Source: SG8-39 sp041558415
Lineage (GTDB): Bacteria; Pseudomonadota; Gammaproteobacteria; Burkholderiales; SG8-39
DNA length: 53,341 nucleotides
Direction: 5' to 3'
NCBI GenBank assembly: GCA_041558415.1
Contig: JBFFEY010000015.1
Coordinates: forward strand, 1-53,341
In this document: positions 40,549 to 49,088 of the stretch, in pieces
Layout of the letters: each line of letters starts with the position of its first letter
Position numbering within the stretch: position 1 is the stretch's first letter
Translations under genes and position numbers: made by a program
The notes under the pieces: generated by a model
What the model saw: the letters and a program-made list of their open reading frames with translations, nothing else
Database searches by the model: none
Told to the model about the DNA's origin: nothing

Positions 40549-42261
40549 ATGAGCGACGACCTCTGCACGCTGACCGCGACCCAGCTCCTCCGGCTCTACC
40601 GCAGGAAGACCGTTTCCCCGGTAGACGTCGTGCGCGAAGCGCTCAAACGCATCCAGGAGCACAACGCGCGGCTGAACGCCTTCAATTTCATCGCCCCCGA
40701 TGCCCTGACGATGGCCAAGGCCTCTGAATCACGCTGGCAGAAGGGCGAACCGATCGGCCCGCTGGACGGCGTGCCGGCCTCGATCAAGGACATCCTGCTG
40801 ACCCGCGGCTGGCCCACGCTGCGCGGTTCGCAGACGATCAACGCGAAGGGGCCCTGGATCGACGACGCGCCCGCGGTGGCACGACTGCGCGAGGCGGGCG
40901 CCATCCTGCTCGGCAAGACGACGACGCCCGAGTTCGGCTGGAAAGGCGTGACCGACAGCCCGCTGACCGGGGTCACGCGCAATCCGTGGAACACCGACTG
41001 TACCCCGGGCGGCTCTTCCGGCGGCGGCGCCGCCGCGGTTGCGGCCGGCATGGGGCCGCTCACCGTCGGCACCGACGGCGGCGGATCGATCCGCATCCCC
41101 TGCGGCTTCACCGGCCTGTTCGGCCTGAAGCCCTCGTTCGGCCGCGTACCCGCCTGGCCGCTGTCGCCGTTCGGCACGGTGGCGCATCTCGGCCCGATGA
41201 CACGCACGGTCGACGACGCCGCGCTGATGCTGAACGTGCTGTCGTTGCCCGACGCGCGCGACTGGCATGCCCTTCCCTATGACGCGCGCGATTACCGCGT
41301 CGGGCTCGAGCAGGGGATCAAGGGGCTGCGTGTCGCCTATTCGCCCGACCTGGGCTACGTGAAGGTCGACTACGAGGTCGCTGCGCTGGTGCGCGAAGCG
41401 GTACAGATTCTTGCCGACCTCGGCGCACACGTCGAGGAGGTCGCCCCGGGCTTCGAGAATCCGGCGGAGATGTTCCGCGTGCACTGGTACGCCGGCGCCG
41501 CCTACATCGTTTCGGCGCTGCCTGCCGAACAGCGCAAGCTCGTCGACCCCGGCCTGCTCGAAGTCGCGATGGAGGGCGCGAAGATCACGCTCAAGCAGCA
41601 CATGGACGCGGTGCAAAACCGCGGCGCGCTCGGCGTGGCGATGAACGCGTTCCACGAGCAGTATGACCTGCTGGTCACCCCGACGCTGCCGATCGTGGCG
41701 TTCGAAGCCGGCAAGGAAGTGCCCGCCGGCAGCGGCATGAAGCGCTGGACCGAGTGGACGCCGTTCAGTTACCCGTTCAACCTTACGCAGCAGCCGGCGG
41801 CGACCGTGCCCTGCGGCTTTACGTCATCCGGTCTGCCCGTCGGCATGCAGATCATCGGCCCGCGCTACGCCGACGCGCTGGTGCTGCGTGTGGCACGCGC
41901 CTTCGAATCGGCGCGCCCCTTCCAGATGCCCGATATGAACGCCGTGCCCGAGCCACAGCCCACGGAGGCGCCCGCTGAAGGCGCCTCCGCGGTGGAGGTC
42001 GCCGCTTCGGCGGCCGCGGCGCCCACCGCAGACGCGCCGCGAGCCCCGAGTCCGGCGCCCGCCAAGGCGCAACCCGCCGCTGCACCGAGCGCGCCGGCAC
42101 AGCCTGCGCCCGGCGCGGCAGACCGCACCGGTTCGCAGACACCGGCCGAAGGCGCCGTCGATCGCACGACACGGCTCAATCCGGCGGAACCGGATGTAGG
42201 CGGCGCACGGGATCGCACCACGGCCACCACCGTGGTGCTGCCACCGCGCAAACAGCCGTAG
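40549..42261 (+). CDS. Amidase signature enzyme with C-terminal low-complexity extension
   Basis: A 570-residue amidase of the amidase-signature family. The Ser-cisSer-Lys triad is visible in PASIKD (Lys), GGSSGGG (cis-Ser) and TDGGGSIRIP (nucleophile). The amidase fold ends near residue 460 (FESARPFQMP). About 110 residues rich in Ala, Pro and Thr follow, with repeated DRT units (ADRTGSQTP, VDRTTRLNP, RDRTTATTV) and a basic end (PPRKQP). That tail is absent from usual amidases. It may anchor or localise the enzyme, or be a disordered partner-binding region. No signal peptide. The substrate is unknown. It is 5.8 kb from, and opposite in strand to, the nitrile hydratase-like operon, so a nitrile-to-acid pathway is only speculative. 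Confidence 0.9.
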   Translation: MSDDLCTLTATQLLRLYRRKTVSPVDVVREALKRIQEHNARLNAFNFIAPDALTMAKASESRWQKGEPIGPLDGVPASIKDILLTRGWPTLRGSQTINAKGPWIDDAPAVARLREAGAILLGKTTTPEFGWKGVTDSPLTGVTRNPWNTDCTPGGSSGGGAAAVAAGMGPLTVGTDGGGSIRIPCGFTGLFGLKPSFGRVPAWPLSPFGTVAHLGPMTRTVDDAALMLNVLSLPDARDWHALPYDARDYRVGLEQGIKGLRVAYSPDLGYVKVDYEVAALVREAVQILADLGAHVEEVAPGFENPAEMFRVHWYAGAAYIVSALPAEQRKLVDPGLLEVAMEGAKITLKQHMDAVQNRGALGVAMNAFHEQYDLLVTPTLPIVAFEAGKEVPAGSGMKRWTEWTPFSYPFNLTQQPAATVPCGFTSSGLPVGMQIIGPRYADALVLRVARAFESARPFQMPDMNAVPEPQPTEAPAEGASAVEVAASAAAAPTADAPRAPSPAPAKAQPAAAPSAPAQPAPGAADRTGSQTPAEGAVDRTTRLNPAEPDVGGARDRTTATTVVLPPRKQP

Positions 42262-42267
42262 CGCGCC

Positions 42268-42292
42268 CTCGCGCGCCGCTCAGGCGCGCGAG
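42268..42292. terminator. GC-rich hairpin between convergent genes
   Basis: CTCGCGCGCC (42268-42277) and GGCGCGCGAG (42283-42292) form a perfect 10-bp stem with a 5-base loop just after the amidase stop. It lacks a T-run, so its role as a terminator is uncertain. Confidence 0.45.
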
Positions 42293-42306
42293 CCGAGCGC
42301 CGCGCC

Positions 42307-42663
42307 TCAGGGCAGGCGCACGGTCATCGTCGCGCCATCGTAGCCGCGCGGCTTGTGGCGCGCGCGCACGACGACCGCCTTCACCCCGGGCGGAATCTTC
42401 ACGCCCGTCAGCTCGCGCGTGAACGGCTGCTCGGTCTCGTGCGGATGATAGAGAATGCGCCGCCCGAGCAGTTGGCCTTCGGGCGTCAAGACCTCGAAGG
42501 CGTCGGCGTAATAGTCCCAGCCCTTGTCATTGCTCCTTACGGTGACGTCGAAGCGCCAGCTGTTGCCCGATTCACGCGTCGGCTTCACCGCGATGACATC
42601 GGCTTCACCCGCAAATGCGACTGCAGCGAACGACATTACAAGTGCGGCAAGCAGGCGTTTCAT
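42307..42663 (-). CDS. Periplasmic hypothetical protein
   Basis: A 118-residue exported protein with a signal peptide (MKRLLAALVMSFAAVAFAGEA). The mature part has beta-rich character: NSWRFDVTVRSNDKGWDYYADAFEVLTPEGQLLGRRILYHPHE, written here only as landmark segments. It then has EQPFTRELTGVKIPPGVKAVVVRARHKPRGYDG. The WDYYADAFEV...RHKPRGYDG pattern suggests an immunoglobulin-like beta sandwich and recurs in proteobacterial exported proteins of unknown role. AGGAGGGG precedes ATG 42663. No functional partner is evident. Confidence 0.75.
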   Translation of the reverse strand: MKRLLAALVMSFAAVAFAGEADVIAVKPTRESGNSWRFDVTVRSNDKGWDYYADAFEVLTPEGQLLGRRILYHPHETEQPFTRELTGVKIPPGVKAVVVRARHKPRGYDGATMTVRLP

Positions 42664-42802
42664 CGACGCCCCTCCTTCCGTTCTCACTGCCGGCCATGCG
42701 CGGCGACGCTGTCGCCGGGCGCTTCGGCACGCGCCATTCGAAGATGACCGCGATCATCACCGCAGCTCCCTGCCGCGGACACTGTACGTGCGTCCGGGGC
42801 GG
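42664..42802. other. Short intergenic stretch without a recognised gene
   Basis: The 139-bp gap separates a hypothetical protein and a methyltransferase, both on the minus strand. Apart from the ribosome site of the hypothetical gene, no feature was recognised. Confidence 0.5.
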
Positions 42803-43549
42803 CTATGCCACGCCCGCCACGGCACGCACATCGGCTTGGTCGGCAGCGGACGCGCGCAGTGCCGACGCGTGCGCCGCACGGTTGCGGCAGACGAGCAGCG
42901 TCGCGTAACCGAACAGGTTGACGCGACGCCGCTCGAGCACCTCGAGCGGCAGCGTGGCGATGAGGCACTCCAGATCCAGATCCGGACGATACCCCAGCCA
43001 CCGGTACATCGGCGCGAGCAGCCACTCGCACACGCGCAGCCAGAGGCCGCGGGCGCGGGAGTGCTCGGCCAGAACGATCAGTCCGCCCGGCCGACAGACG
43101 CGCCCGATCTCGCGTAGGCAGCGCTCGCGTTCCGGCAGCCCGGTGAGGGCGAACAGCATGACGACCGCGTCGAAGCTGTGGTCCGCGAGCGCCAGCTGCC
43201 GGGCATCCATCTGCACCACCGCCTCCACCTGGGAAAGCCCCTGCGCGGCGACCCGCCTGCGCGCGCGCCGCAGCATGTCGCACGAAAGATCAATGGCGAC
43301 CACACGCAGCTGCGGCGGATACAGCGGCAGCGATAATCCGCTGCCGACGCAGACTTCGAGCACGCGCTCGCCACGCCGGCAGCACAGCGCGTCGATCGCG
43401 GCACGGCGCCCCGGAGCAAGGCTCGCGCCGAGCACCAGGTCGTATAAGGGTGCGACCTTCCGGTAGGTGCGCTGGATGGTTGCGGTCACCATGCTCGACA
43501 CACGCGGGTCTGCGGCAGCCGCCGCAGTCCGCCCTTGCGCATCGATCAT
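42803..43549 (-). CDS. Class I SAM-dependent methyltransferase (phospholipid/UbiE-like)
   Basis: A 248-residue methyltransferase. The SAM-binding motif is VLEVCVGSGLSLPLYP; the acidic end of beta-2 is VAIDLSCDML, with QMDARQLALADHSFDAVV and later RPGGLIVLAEHS (motifs II and III). The N-terminal segment YRKVAPLYDLVLGASLAPGR resembles phosphatidylethanolamine N-methyltransferases and UbiE-type enzymes. The start is uncertain: ATG 43549 is used; ATG 43492 would remove 19 residues and TTG 43585 would add 12. It is divergent from an acyl-CoA ligase gene. The substrate may be a lipid or quinone-like compound; this is not resolved. Confidence 0.82.
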   Translation of the reverse strand: MIDAQGRTAAAAADPRVSSMVTATIQRTYRKVAPLYDLVLGASLAPGRRAAIDALCCRRGERVLEVCVGSGLSLPLYPPQLRVVAIDLSCDMLRRARRRVAAQGLSQVEAVVQMDARQLALADHSFDAVVMLFALTGLPERERCLREIGRVCRPGGLIVLAEHSRARGLWLRVCEWLLAPMYRWLGYRPDLDLECLIATLPLEVLERRRVNLFGYATLLVCRNRAAHASALRASAADQADVRAVAGVA

Positions 43550-43601
43550 GCAAGACCATCCGGCTGCCGTCTTGATGTCGCGCAAACTATACTTTCGCCC
43601 G

Positions 43602-45260
43602 ATGCCGCCGCGCCATCTTCGCTACTGGCCCAAGGGTTTGCCGCAGCAGCTGCCGCCGGCGGCGTCCACGCTGCACGCGCGCTTTGCCGCGGCCGCGCGC
43701 CGCACGCCGGACAAGCCGCTCACCGTGTTCTTCGGCGGCGTGCTGCGCTACGCCGAAGCCTGGCAGGCCGTCGAACGGCTCGCCGGTTTTCTGCAGACCG
43801 ACTGTGCATTGGAACCGGGCGATCGCGTGCTGATCGATCTGCAGAGCAGCCCACAGTTCCTCGTCGCGCTCTACGCGGTGCTGCGCGCGGACGGCGTGCC
43901 CGTGCCGGTCAGTCCGATGTGCGTCGAGCGCGAGCTCGCCGGGTACGTCGAGGACTGCGCGGCGCGCATCGCGATCGTCGGCCAGGAGAATTGGGCTCAG
44001 ATCGAGCCGCTCATCGGCCGTACGCCGCTGGCGCAGGTCATCGTCGCCGCCTACCGCGACGCGATCGCCGCCGCGAACGACCTGCCGCTGCCCGAGACCG
44101 TCGCCGCACCGCGCAGCGCACTCGACGCAGCCGGCGTCACGCTCTGGACGCAGGCGCTCGCCGCCGGGCGTGGGCCGCGCGCCTCGCGCGCAAGCGTCGA
44201 CAGCCTCTGCCTGCTGCCCTACACCTCGGGCAGTACCGGCAGGCCCAAGGGCTGCATGCACACGCATGCCACCGTGACGCACAACGTCGCCGGCGCGGTG
44301 CTGTGGGAGGGCATGCACGCCGATTGCGTGGCACTCGCCACCGCGCCGATGTTTCACGTCACGGGGCTGATCCACAGCCTGCTCGCCACCATCGAGGCCG
44401 GGGGCACGATCGTCATCCAGCCGCGCTGGGATGCGCAGGTCGCCGCGCGGCTGATCGAGCGTCACCGCTGCAGCCACTGGGCGAACGTGCCGACGATGGT
44501 GGTCGACCTGCTCTCGCATCCGCAGGCGCTCGCCCACGACGTCTCCTCGCTCGAGTGCGTATTCGGCGGCGGCGCGTCCATGCCCGAGGCGATCGCGCAG
44601 AAGCTGCTCGATGTCTGCGGCATCGCCTACATGGAAGGCTACGGCATGACCGAGACGATCTCGCAGACGCACGCCAACCCGGCCGATCATCCGAAGAAGC
44701 AGTGTCTCGGCATCCCGGTGTTCGATACCGAATCGCTGGTCGTCGACCCGGAGACGCTGCGCGTGCTCGAGCCCGGCGAGGCCGGCGAGATCGTGGTGCG
44801 CGGCCCGCAGCTGCTCAAGGGCTACTGGGGCAACGACAAGGCCTATCGCGAATCCTGGGCCGAGATCGGCGGCCGGCCGTTTTTCCGCACCGGAGACCTC
44901 GGCCGCATCGACGAGGACGGCTATTTCTTCATCGCCGACCGCTTGAAGCGCATGATCAACGCTGCCGGCTACAAGGTGTGGCCGGCGGAGGTCGAATCGA
45001 CGATGTACCGCCATCCCGCGATCCAGGAATGCTGCATCATCGGCGCGCCCGATGCCCGCCGTGGCGAGACCGTGAAGGCGGTGATCGCGCTCAAGCCCGA
45101 GCACCGCGGCAGAGTAAAGGCCGAGGACATCGTTGCCTGGGCGCACGGCGAAATGGCGGCCTACAAAGCGCCGCGCCTCGTCGAATTCGTCGACGCGCTG
45201 CCGCGCTCGGGTTCGGGCAAGATCCAGTGGCGCGCACTGCAGGAAAAGGAATTCGCATGA
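43602..45260 (+). CDS. AMP-dependent acyl-CoA ligase (long-chain/terpenoid acid type)
   Basis: A 552-residue ANL-superfamily ligase. The P-loop is LPYTSGSTGRPKGCMHTH, A5 is YMEGYGMTETIS, A7 YFFIADRLKRMINAAG and the C-terminal Lys motif RSGSGKIQWR. It forms an acyl-CoA from a free acid and ATP. The subfamily resembles fatty-acyl-CoA ligases rather than the feruloyl type at 15981-20479. It heads an operon with AtuA and a small AtuA partner (stop TGA overlaps the atuA start), so an acyclic terpenoid or branched-chain acid is a reasonable substrate guess. Confidence 0.92.
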   Translation: MPPRHLRYWPKGLPQQLPPAASTLHARFAAAARRTPDKPLTVFFGGVLRYAEAWQAVERLAGFLQTDCALEPGDRVLIDLQSSPQFLVALYAVLRADGVPVPVSPMCVERELAGYVEDCAARIAIVGQENWAQIEPLIGRTPLAQVIVAAYRDAIAAANDLPLPETVAAPRSALDAAGVTLWTQALAAGRGPRASRASVDSLCLLPYTSGSTGRPKGCMHTHATVTHNVAGAVLWEGMHADCVALATAPMFHVTGLIHSLLATIEAGGTIVIQPRWDAQVAARLIERHRCSHWANVPTMVVDLLSHPQALAHDVSSLECVFGGGASMPEAIAQKLLDVCGIAYMEGYGMTETISQTHANPADHPKKQCLGIPVFDTESLVVDPETLRVLEPGEAGEIVVRGPQLLKGYWGNDKAYRESWAEIGGRPFFRTGDLGRIDEDGYFFIADRLKRMINAAGYKVWPAEVESTMYRHPAIQECCIIGAPDARRGETVKAVIALKPEHRGRVKAEDIVAWAHGEMAAYKAPRLVEFVDALPRSGSGKIQWRALQEKEFA

Positions 45261-46591
45261 TCCGTATCGGTTCGGGGGCCGGATTCGCGGGCGACCGGCT
45301 CGAGCCGGCGGTGGTGCTCGCCGAGCGTGCCGGGCTCGCCTACCTCGGCCTCGAGTGCCTCGCCGAGCGCACCATCGCGCTGGCGCAGCTGCGCAAGCTG
45401 AAGGATCCGAACGACGGCTACGACCCGCTCCTTGCGCGACGCATGGAGCGCCTGTTGCCGGTGGCGAAGAGGAAGGGCGTGCGTCTGCTTTCCAACATGG
45501 GCGCGGCCAACCCCGTGGCCGGCGCGGCAGCCGTGCTGGCGATCGCAGAGCGCCGCCGCATCCCGCTCAAGGTGGCGGCGGTGACCGGCGACGACGTGCT
45601 TGGACTGCTCGAGCCGAACGACCGCATCCTGGAGACCGGCGGACGCGTCGCCGATTACCCCTGGCTCGTCTCGGCCAATGCCTATCTCGGCGCCGAGGCA
45701 TTGCTGCCCGCGCTGGAATCCGGTGCCGACGTCATCCTTACCGGGCGCGTCGCCGATCCCTCGCTGTTTCTCGCGCCCGCCATGCACGCATTCGGCTGGG
45801 ATCCGAGCGACTGGGACCGCCTTGCCGCCGGCACGGTGATGGGGCACCTGCTCGAGTGCGGCGGCCAGGTCACCGGCGGCTACTACGCCGATCCGGGCGT
45901 CAAGGACGTGCCGCGCTTCGCCGAGCTCGGCTTTCCCTTCGTCGAGATCGAACGAGACGGGCGCTTCGTGATCTCCAAGCCCGAGGACAGCGGCGGCATC
46001 GTCAACCTGATGACGGTGAAGGAGCAACTTCTCTACGAAGTCACCGATCCGCGCGCCTACCAGACACCGGACGTATCGGCGGACTTCACCAGCGTGCACA
46101 TCGCACAAGCGGGCGCGGACCGTGTCGCCGTCAGCGGCGCGACCGGCAGGCCGCGGCCGCAGCAGCTCAAGGTGAGCATCGGCTACCACGCCGGCTGGGT
46201 CGGCGAAGGCGAGATCTCCTATGCCGGCCCCAATGCACGGGCCCGCGCCGAGCTCGCCGCCGAGACGCTGCGCGCGCGGCTGAGTGCCGAGTTCGAGGCA
46301 CTGCGCGTCGACCTGATCGGCTTGAGTTCGCTGCACGGCCGGCCGCTGCATCCGGTGGGCGAGCCCTACGAGATCCGCGTGCGCGTCGCGGGACGCGCCG
46401 GCATCCGCGAAAAGGCCGAGCGCGTCGGCGAGGAGGTCGAAGCGCTGTGGACCAATGGCCCGGGCGGCGGCGGCGGCGCGCGCAAACTCCTGCGCGAGCA
46501 GATCGGCGTCGTCTCGACGCTGATCGAGCGCGAGCGCGTGCGGCCGACGCTGCAGGTCACGGAGTACCGCGGTGAAAAAGCGACTGTATGA
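45257..46591 (+). CDS. atuA: Acyclic terpene utilisation protein AtuA (DUF1446)
   Basis: A 444-residue AtuA-family protein, essential for citronellol/geraniol breakdown in Pseudomonas, biochemical role unclear. Family landmarks are RIGSGAGFAGDRLEPAVVLAERAGLAYLGLECLAERT, given as GSGAGFAGDR and LGLECLAERT, then SNMGAANP, VTGDDV, LTGRVADPSLFLAP, ECGGQVTGGYYADPG, PEDSGGIVN and TADFTSVH-like SADFTSVHIAQAG. It overlaps the ligase by ATGA and the next gene by 20 bp. Full atu clusters also carry atuB-H, including geranyl-CoA carboxylase, and these are not present, so the substrate may differ. Confidence 0.92.
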   Translation: MIRIGSGAGFAGDRLEPAVVLAERAGLAYLGLECLAERTIALAQLRKLKDPNDGYDPLLARRMERLLPVAKRKGVRLLSNMGAANPVAGAAAVLAIAERRRIPLKVAAVTGDDVLGLLEPNDRILETGGRVADYPWLVSANAYLGAEALLPALESGADVILTGRVADPSLFLAPAMHAFGWDPSDWDRLAAGTVMGHLLECGGQVTGGYYADPGVKDVPRFAELGFPFVEIERDGRFVISKPEDSGGIVNLMTVKEQLLYEVTDPRAYQTPDVSADFTSVHIAQAGADRVAVSGATGRPRPQQLKVSIGYHAGWVGEGEISYAGPNARARAELAAETLRARLSAEFEALRVDLIGLSSLHGRPLHPVGEPYEIRVRVAGRAGIREKAERVGEEVEALWTNGPGGGGGARKLLREQIGVVSTLIERERVRPTLQVTEYRGEKATV

Positions 46592-46895
46592 GCTCGCCCA
46601 CTGTCGCGCCGGCGACAAGGGCAACACCTCGCTGCTGTCGCTGTTCGCGCTGCGCGATGCCGACTATCCGTTGCTCGTCGCGCAGGTGACCGCCGCAGCG
46701 GTCAAGGCGCAGCTCGGCCACATCGTGCGCGGGCCGGTGACGCGCCACGAGGTGCCCAACCTGTGCGCGCTGCAGTTCGTCTGCGAGGACGCGCTCGGCG
46801 GCGGCGTCACCACCTCGCTCGCCATGGACGCCCACGGCAAGAGCCTGAGCTATGCGCTGCTCGAGATGGAGATCGATTTGGGGGCGGACAGCTGA
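46572..46895 (+). CDS. AtuA C-terminal-like ferredoxin-fold partner protein
   Basis: A 107-residue protein that in many species is fused to the C-terminus of AtuA. Here it is a separate gene overlapping atuA by 20 bp. The characteristic sequence is LYELAHCRAGDKGNTSLLSLFA, with VPNLCALQFVCEDALGGGVTTSLAMDAHGKSLSYALL at the end, given as NLCALQFV and GGGVTTSL. The start is GTG 46572. It is likely required with AtuA as a heteromer. Confidence 0.9.
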   Translation: MKKRLYELAHCRAGDKGNTSLLSLFALRDADYPLLVAQVTAAAVKAQLGHIVRGPVTRHEVPNLCALQFVCEDALGGGVTTSLAMDAHGKSLSYALLEMEIDLGADS

Positions 46896-46911
46896 GTTTC
46901 GGCGCCGCTGG

Positions 46912-46917
46912 TAGACT
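46912..46917 (+). promoter_or_regulatory. Possible -10 element of the downstream cyclase-family gene
   Basis: TAGACT lies 46 bp upstream of the ATG at 46964 in the 68-bp gap after the AtuA partner gene. The -35 is not clear. Confidence 0.28.
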
Positions 46918-46963
46918 GCCGTTGCTTAAACGGGGCAACCCCCCACCTCCGAGGAGCACCGTC

Positions 46964-47914
46964 ATGAGAAGGAAACTGATTGGCGCGACCGCGCTCGCAG
47001 CGTTGTTGACCTGCGGACCTGCGCACGCTGCGGATTGCAGGCCGTCGAAGTGGGGCAAGGACGACGAAATCGGCGCCGCGAACTATGTGACGCCGGATCG
47101 CGTGCTGGCTGCCACCAAGCTGGTCAAGAAGGGCATGAGCCATCCGCTCGGCATCGTCGTCGACCCGAAGATGCCTGCGTTTCCACCACGCAGCACGTCG
47201 CTGCAGATCGTCACGCCGGGCCAGCACAACAACCGCGAGCTGGCGAAGGACTTCGGCTGGCCGATCGTCTACAACGACGACCTCGCGCAGCTCTGGTTCG
47301 GCACCGGGCCGCAAATCGACGGTCTCGGACACCTGGGCGAAAGCAATCTGTACTACAACTGCAACGACGCCAGGGACTTCGTCCACATCACCGGCCTGAA
47401 AAAGCTCGGCGTCGACAAGGTTCCGCCGCTCATCGCGCGCGGCGTGCTGATCGACATGGCGAAGCACTTCAAGGTCGCGACGATGAGCGCCGGTCAAGGC
47501 ATCACGCCTGCGGACATCGACGCAGCGATGAAGGCGCAGGGCGTCGTGGTGCGCGAAGGCGACGTCATCCTGATCCATACCGGCTGGACCGACGCCATGC
47601 TGGACAAGGACCCCAAAGCCTGGGTGTCGGGCGAGCCGGGACTCACCAATGCGGCCGCGGTGCACCTGGCAAAAATGAACCCGATGGCGGTGGGCGCGGA
47701 TACCTGGGGCGTCGAGGCCGTGCCTCCGGTGAAAGGCGACAAGGTGTTTTACGGCCACGTCACCTTCCTCAAGGAAAACGGCGTCTACATCCTGGAGACG
47801 ATGAACACCGGCCGCCTTGCGAAGGAAGGCGTTAACGAGTTCATGTTCGTGCTCGGCCAGGCACGCATCAAAGGAACGGTGCAGATGATCATCAATCCGG
47901 TAGCGATGTGGTGA
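46964..47914 (+). CDS. Exported cyclase-family (metal-dependent hydrolase) protein, copy 2
   Basis: A 316-residue paralog of the protein at 32287, with signal peptide MRRKLIGATALAALLTCG and cleavage near AHA. The metal motif is GPQIDGLGHLG, again Gln before Asp instead of the second His of HxGTHxDxxxH. Other landmarks are LIARGVLIDMAKHF, GDVILIHTGWTDAM and MNPMAVGADTWGVE. GAGGAG lies nine bases before the ATG. It is 68 bp downstream of the AtuA partner gene, possibly in the same operon or with its own promoter. The function is inferred as hydrolysis of an amide or lactone in the periplasm. Confidence 0.87.
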   Translation: MRRKLIGATALAALLTCGPAHAADCRPSKWGKDDEIGAANYVTPDRVLAATKLVKKGMSHPLGIVVDPKMPAFPPRSTSLQIVTPGQHNNRELAKDFGWPIVYNDDLAQLWFGTGPQIDGLGHLGESNLYYNCNDARDFVHITGLKKLGVDKVPPLIARGVLIDMAKHFKVATMSAGQGITPADIDAAMKAQGVVVREGDVILIHTGWTDAMLDKDPKAWVSGEPGLTNAAAVHLAKMNPMAVGADTWGVEAVPPVKGDKVFYGHVTFLKENGVYILETMNTGRLAKEGVNEFMFVLGQARIKGTVQMIINPVAMW

Positions 47915-47942
47915 GCCCTGCCAATCAGTACACCGCCGGCGC

Positions 47943-49088
47943 TCACAGGCGCTTCGCGATCTCCTCGAGCATGACCTCGGTCGCGCCGCCGCCGATCGAC
48001 TGCACGCGCGCGTCGCGCGCCATGCGCTCGATCGCCGCCTCGCGCATGTAGCCGAAGCCACCGTGGAACTGCTGGCAGGCGTACATCACCTCATTGACCA
48101 GCTCGCCGCAGTAGGCCTTGACCATCGAAACCTCCTTCACGCAGTCGCGCCCCTGCGCATCGAGCCAGGCCGCGTAGTACACGAGCTGGCGCCCGGCTGC
48201 GACGCGCGCCGCGAGCATTGAGAGGCGTTGCCGCACCGCCTGCTTGTCCCAGAGCGGCGCACCGAAGGCATGCCGCGTCCTGACGTACTCGAGCGTCAGC
48301 TCGAGCGCGCGCGCCGCCTCCCCCATCGCCATGGCGCCGAGCACGATGCGCTCGTTCTGGAAGTTCCGCATGATGGCGTAGAAGCCGCGGCCTTCATCGC
48401 CGAGCAGGTTGGCCGCGGGCACGCGGCAGTCGTCGAACGCCAGCTCGGCGGTGTCGGAGGAGCGCCAGCCCAGCTTGTCGAGGCTGCGGCTGACACGGAA
48501 GCCCGGCGCGCCCTTCTCCACCGCGAAGATCGAGATGCCCTTCGCGCCCGCGCCCGGATCGGTTTTCGCCGCCACGAAGTACAGATCGCCGTGCACGCCG
48601 TTGGTGATGTAGAGCTTCGATCCGCTCAACAGCCAGTCGTCGCCGTCGCGCCGTGCACGGGTGCGGATGCGCCTGACATCCGATCCGGCATCAGGCTCGC
48701 TGACCGCCACGGCGGTGATGCACGCGCCGCTGACCACCGCCGGCAGCCAGCGCTCGAGCTGCGCGCGCGAGCCGGCGTTGAGCAGATGCGGCGCAGCCAT
48801 GTCGGTATGCACCAGCACCGTGACTGCGAAGCCGCCATAGGTCGAGCGGCCAAGCTCCTCGGCGAGCAGCGCGCTGGCGAGGGTGTCGAGTCCGCCGCCG
48901 CCGTAGGCCTCCGGTGCGCGCAGGCCGAGGAAGCCGTGGCGCCCCATCGTCTGCAGCACCTCGCGCGGCACAAAACCGTCGCGCTCCCAGGCATCGGCCA
49001 CGGGAACGATTTCCTTCTCGATAAACCGGCGCAGCGTCTCGCGCAGCAGGCGGTGGGTATCGTCTAGGTAAGGAAGATCGTCTGTCAT
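47943..49088 (-). CDS. Acyl-CoA dehydrogenase
   Basis: A 381-residue FAD-dependent acyl-CoA dehydrogenase. Typical blocks are AVSEPDAGSDVRRIRT, LSGSKLYITNGVHGDLYFV, RHAFGAPLWDKQAVRQRL, CQQFHGGFGYMRE and ERMARDARVQSIGGGATEVM. The usual catalytic Glu of the short/medium-chain type (YEG position) is Gly in GGGATE. A Glu in NERIVLGAM sits at the long-chain/isovaleryl-type position and may be the catalytic base (inference). It starts by ATGA overlap with the stop of the MFS gene and is second in that operon. Confidence 0.93.
   Translation of the reverse strand: MTDDLPYLDDTHRLLRETLRRFIEKEIVPVADAWERDGFVPREVLQTMGRHGFLGLRAPEAYGGGGLDTLASALLAEELGRSTYGGFAVTVLVHTDMAAPHLLNAGSRAQLERWLPAVVSGACITAVAVSEPDAGSDVRRIRTRARRDGDDWLLSGSKLYITNGVHGDLYFVAAKTDPGAGAKGISIFAVEKGAPGFRVSRSLDKLGWRSSDTAELAFDDCRVPAANLLGDEGRGFYAIMRNFQNERIVLGAMAMGEAARALELTLEYVRTRHAFGAPLWDKQAVRQRLSMLAARVAAGRQLVYYAAWLDAQGRDCVKEVSMVKAYCGELVNEVMYACQQFHGGFGYMREAAIERMARDARVQSIGGGATEVMLEEIAKRL

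Noticed and set aside
33399..42261. Single nitrile-to-acid pathway of the nitrile hydratase-like enzyme and the amidase
   Set aside because: The amidase is almost 6 kb away from the hydratase promoter, in another operon and on the opposite strand, with unrelated genes between. Co-function is possible but not supported.
43535..45256. Apparent giant 1018-codon protein continuing into AtuA
   Set aside because: The upstream part is an Arg/Ala-rich shadow of the acyl-CoA ligase gene. AtuA starts at its own ATG at 45257, overlapping the ligase stop.
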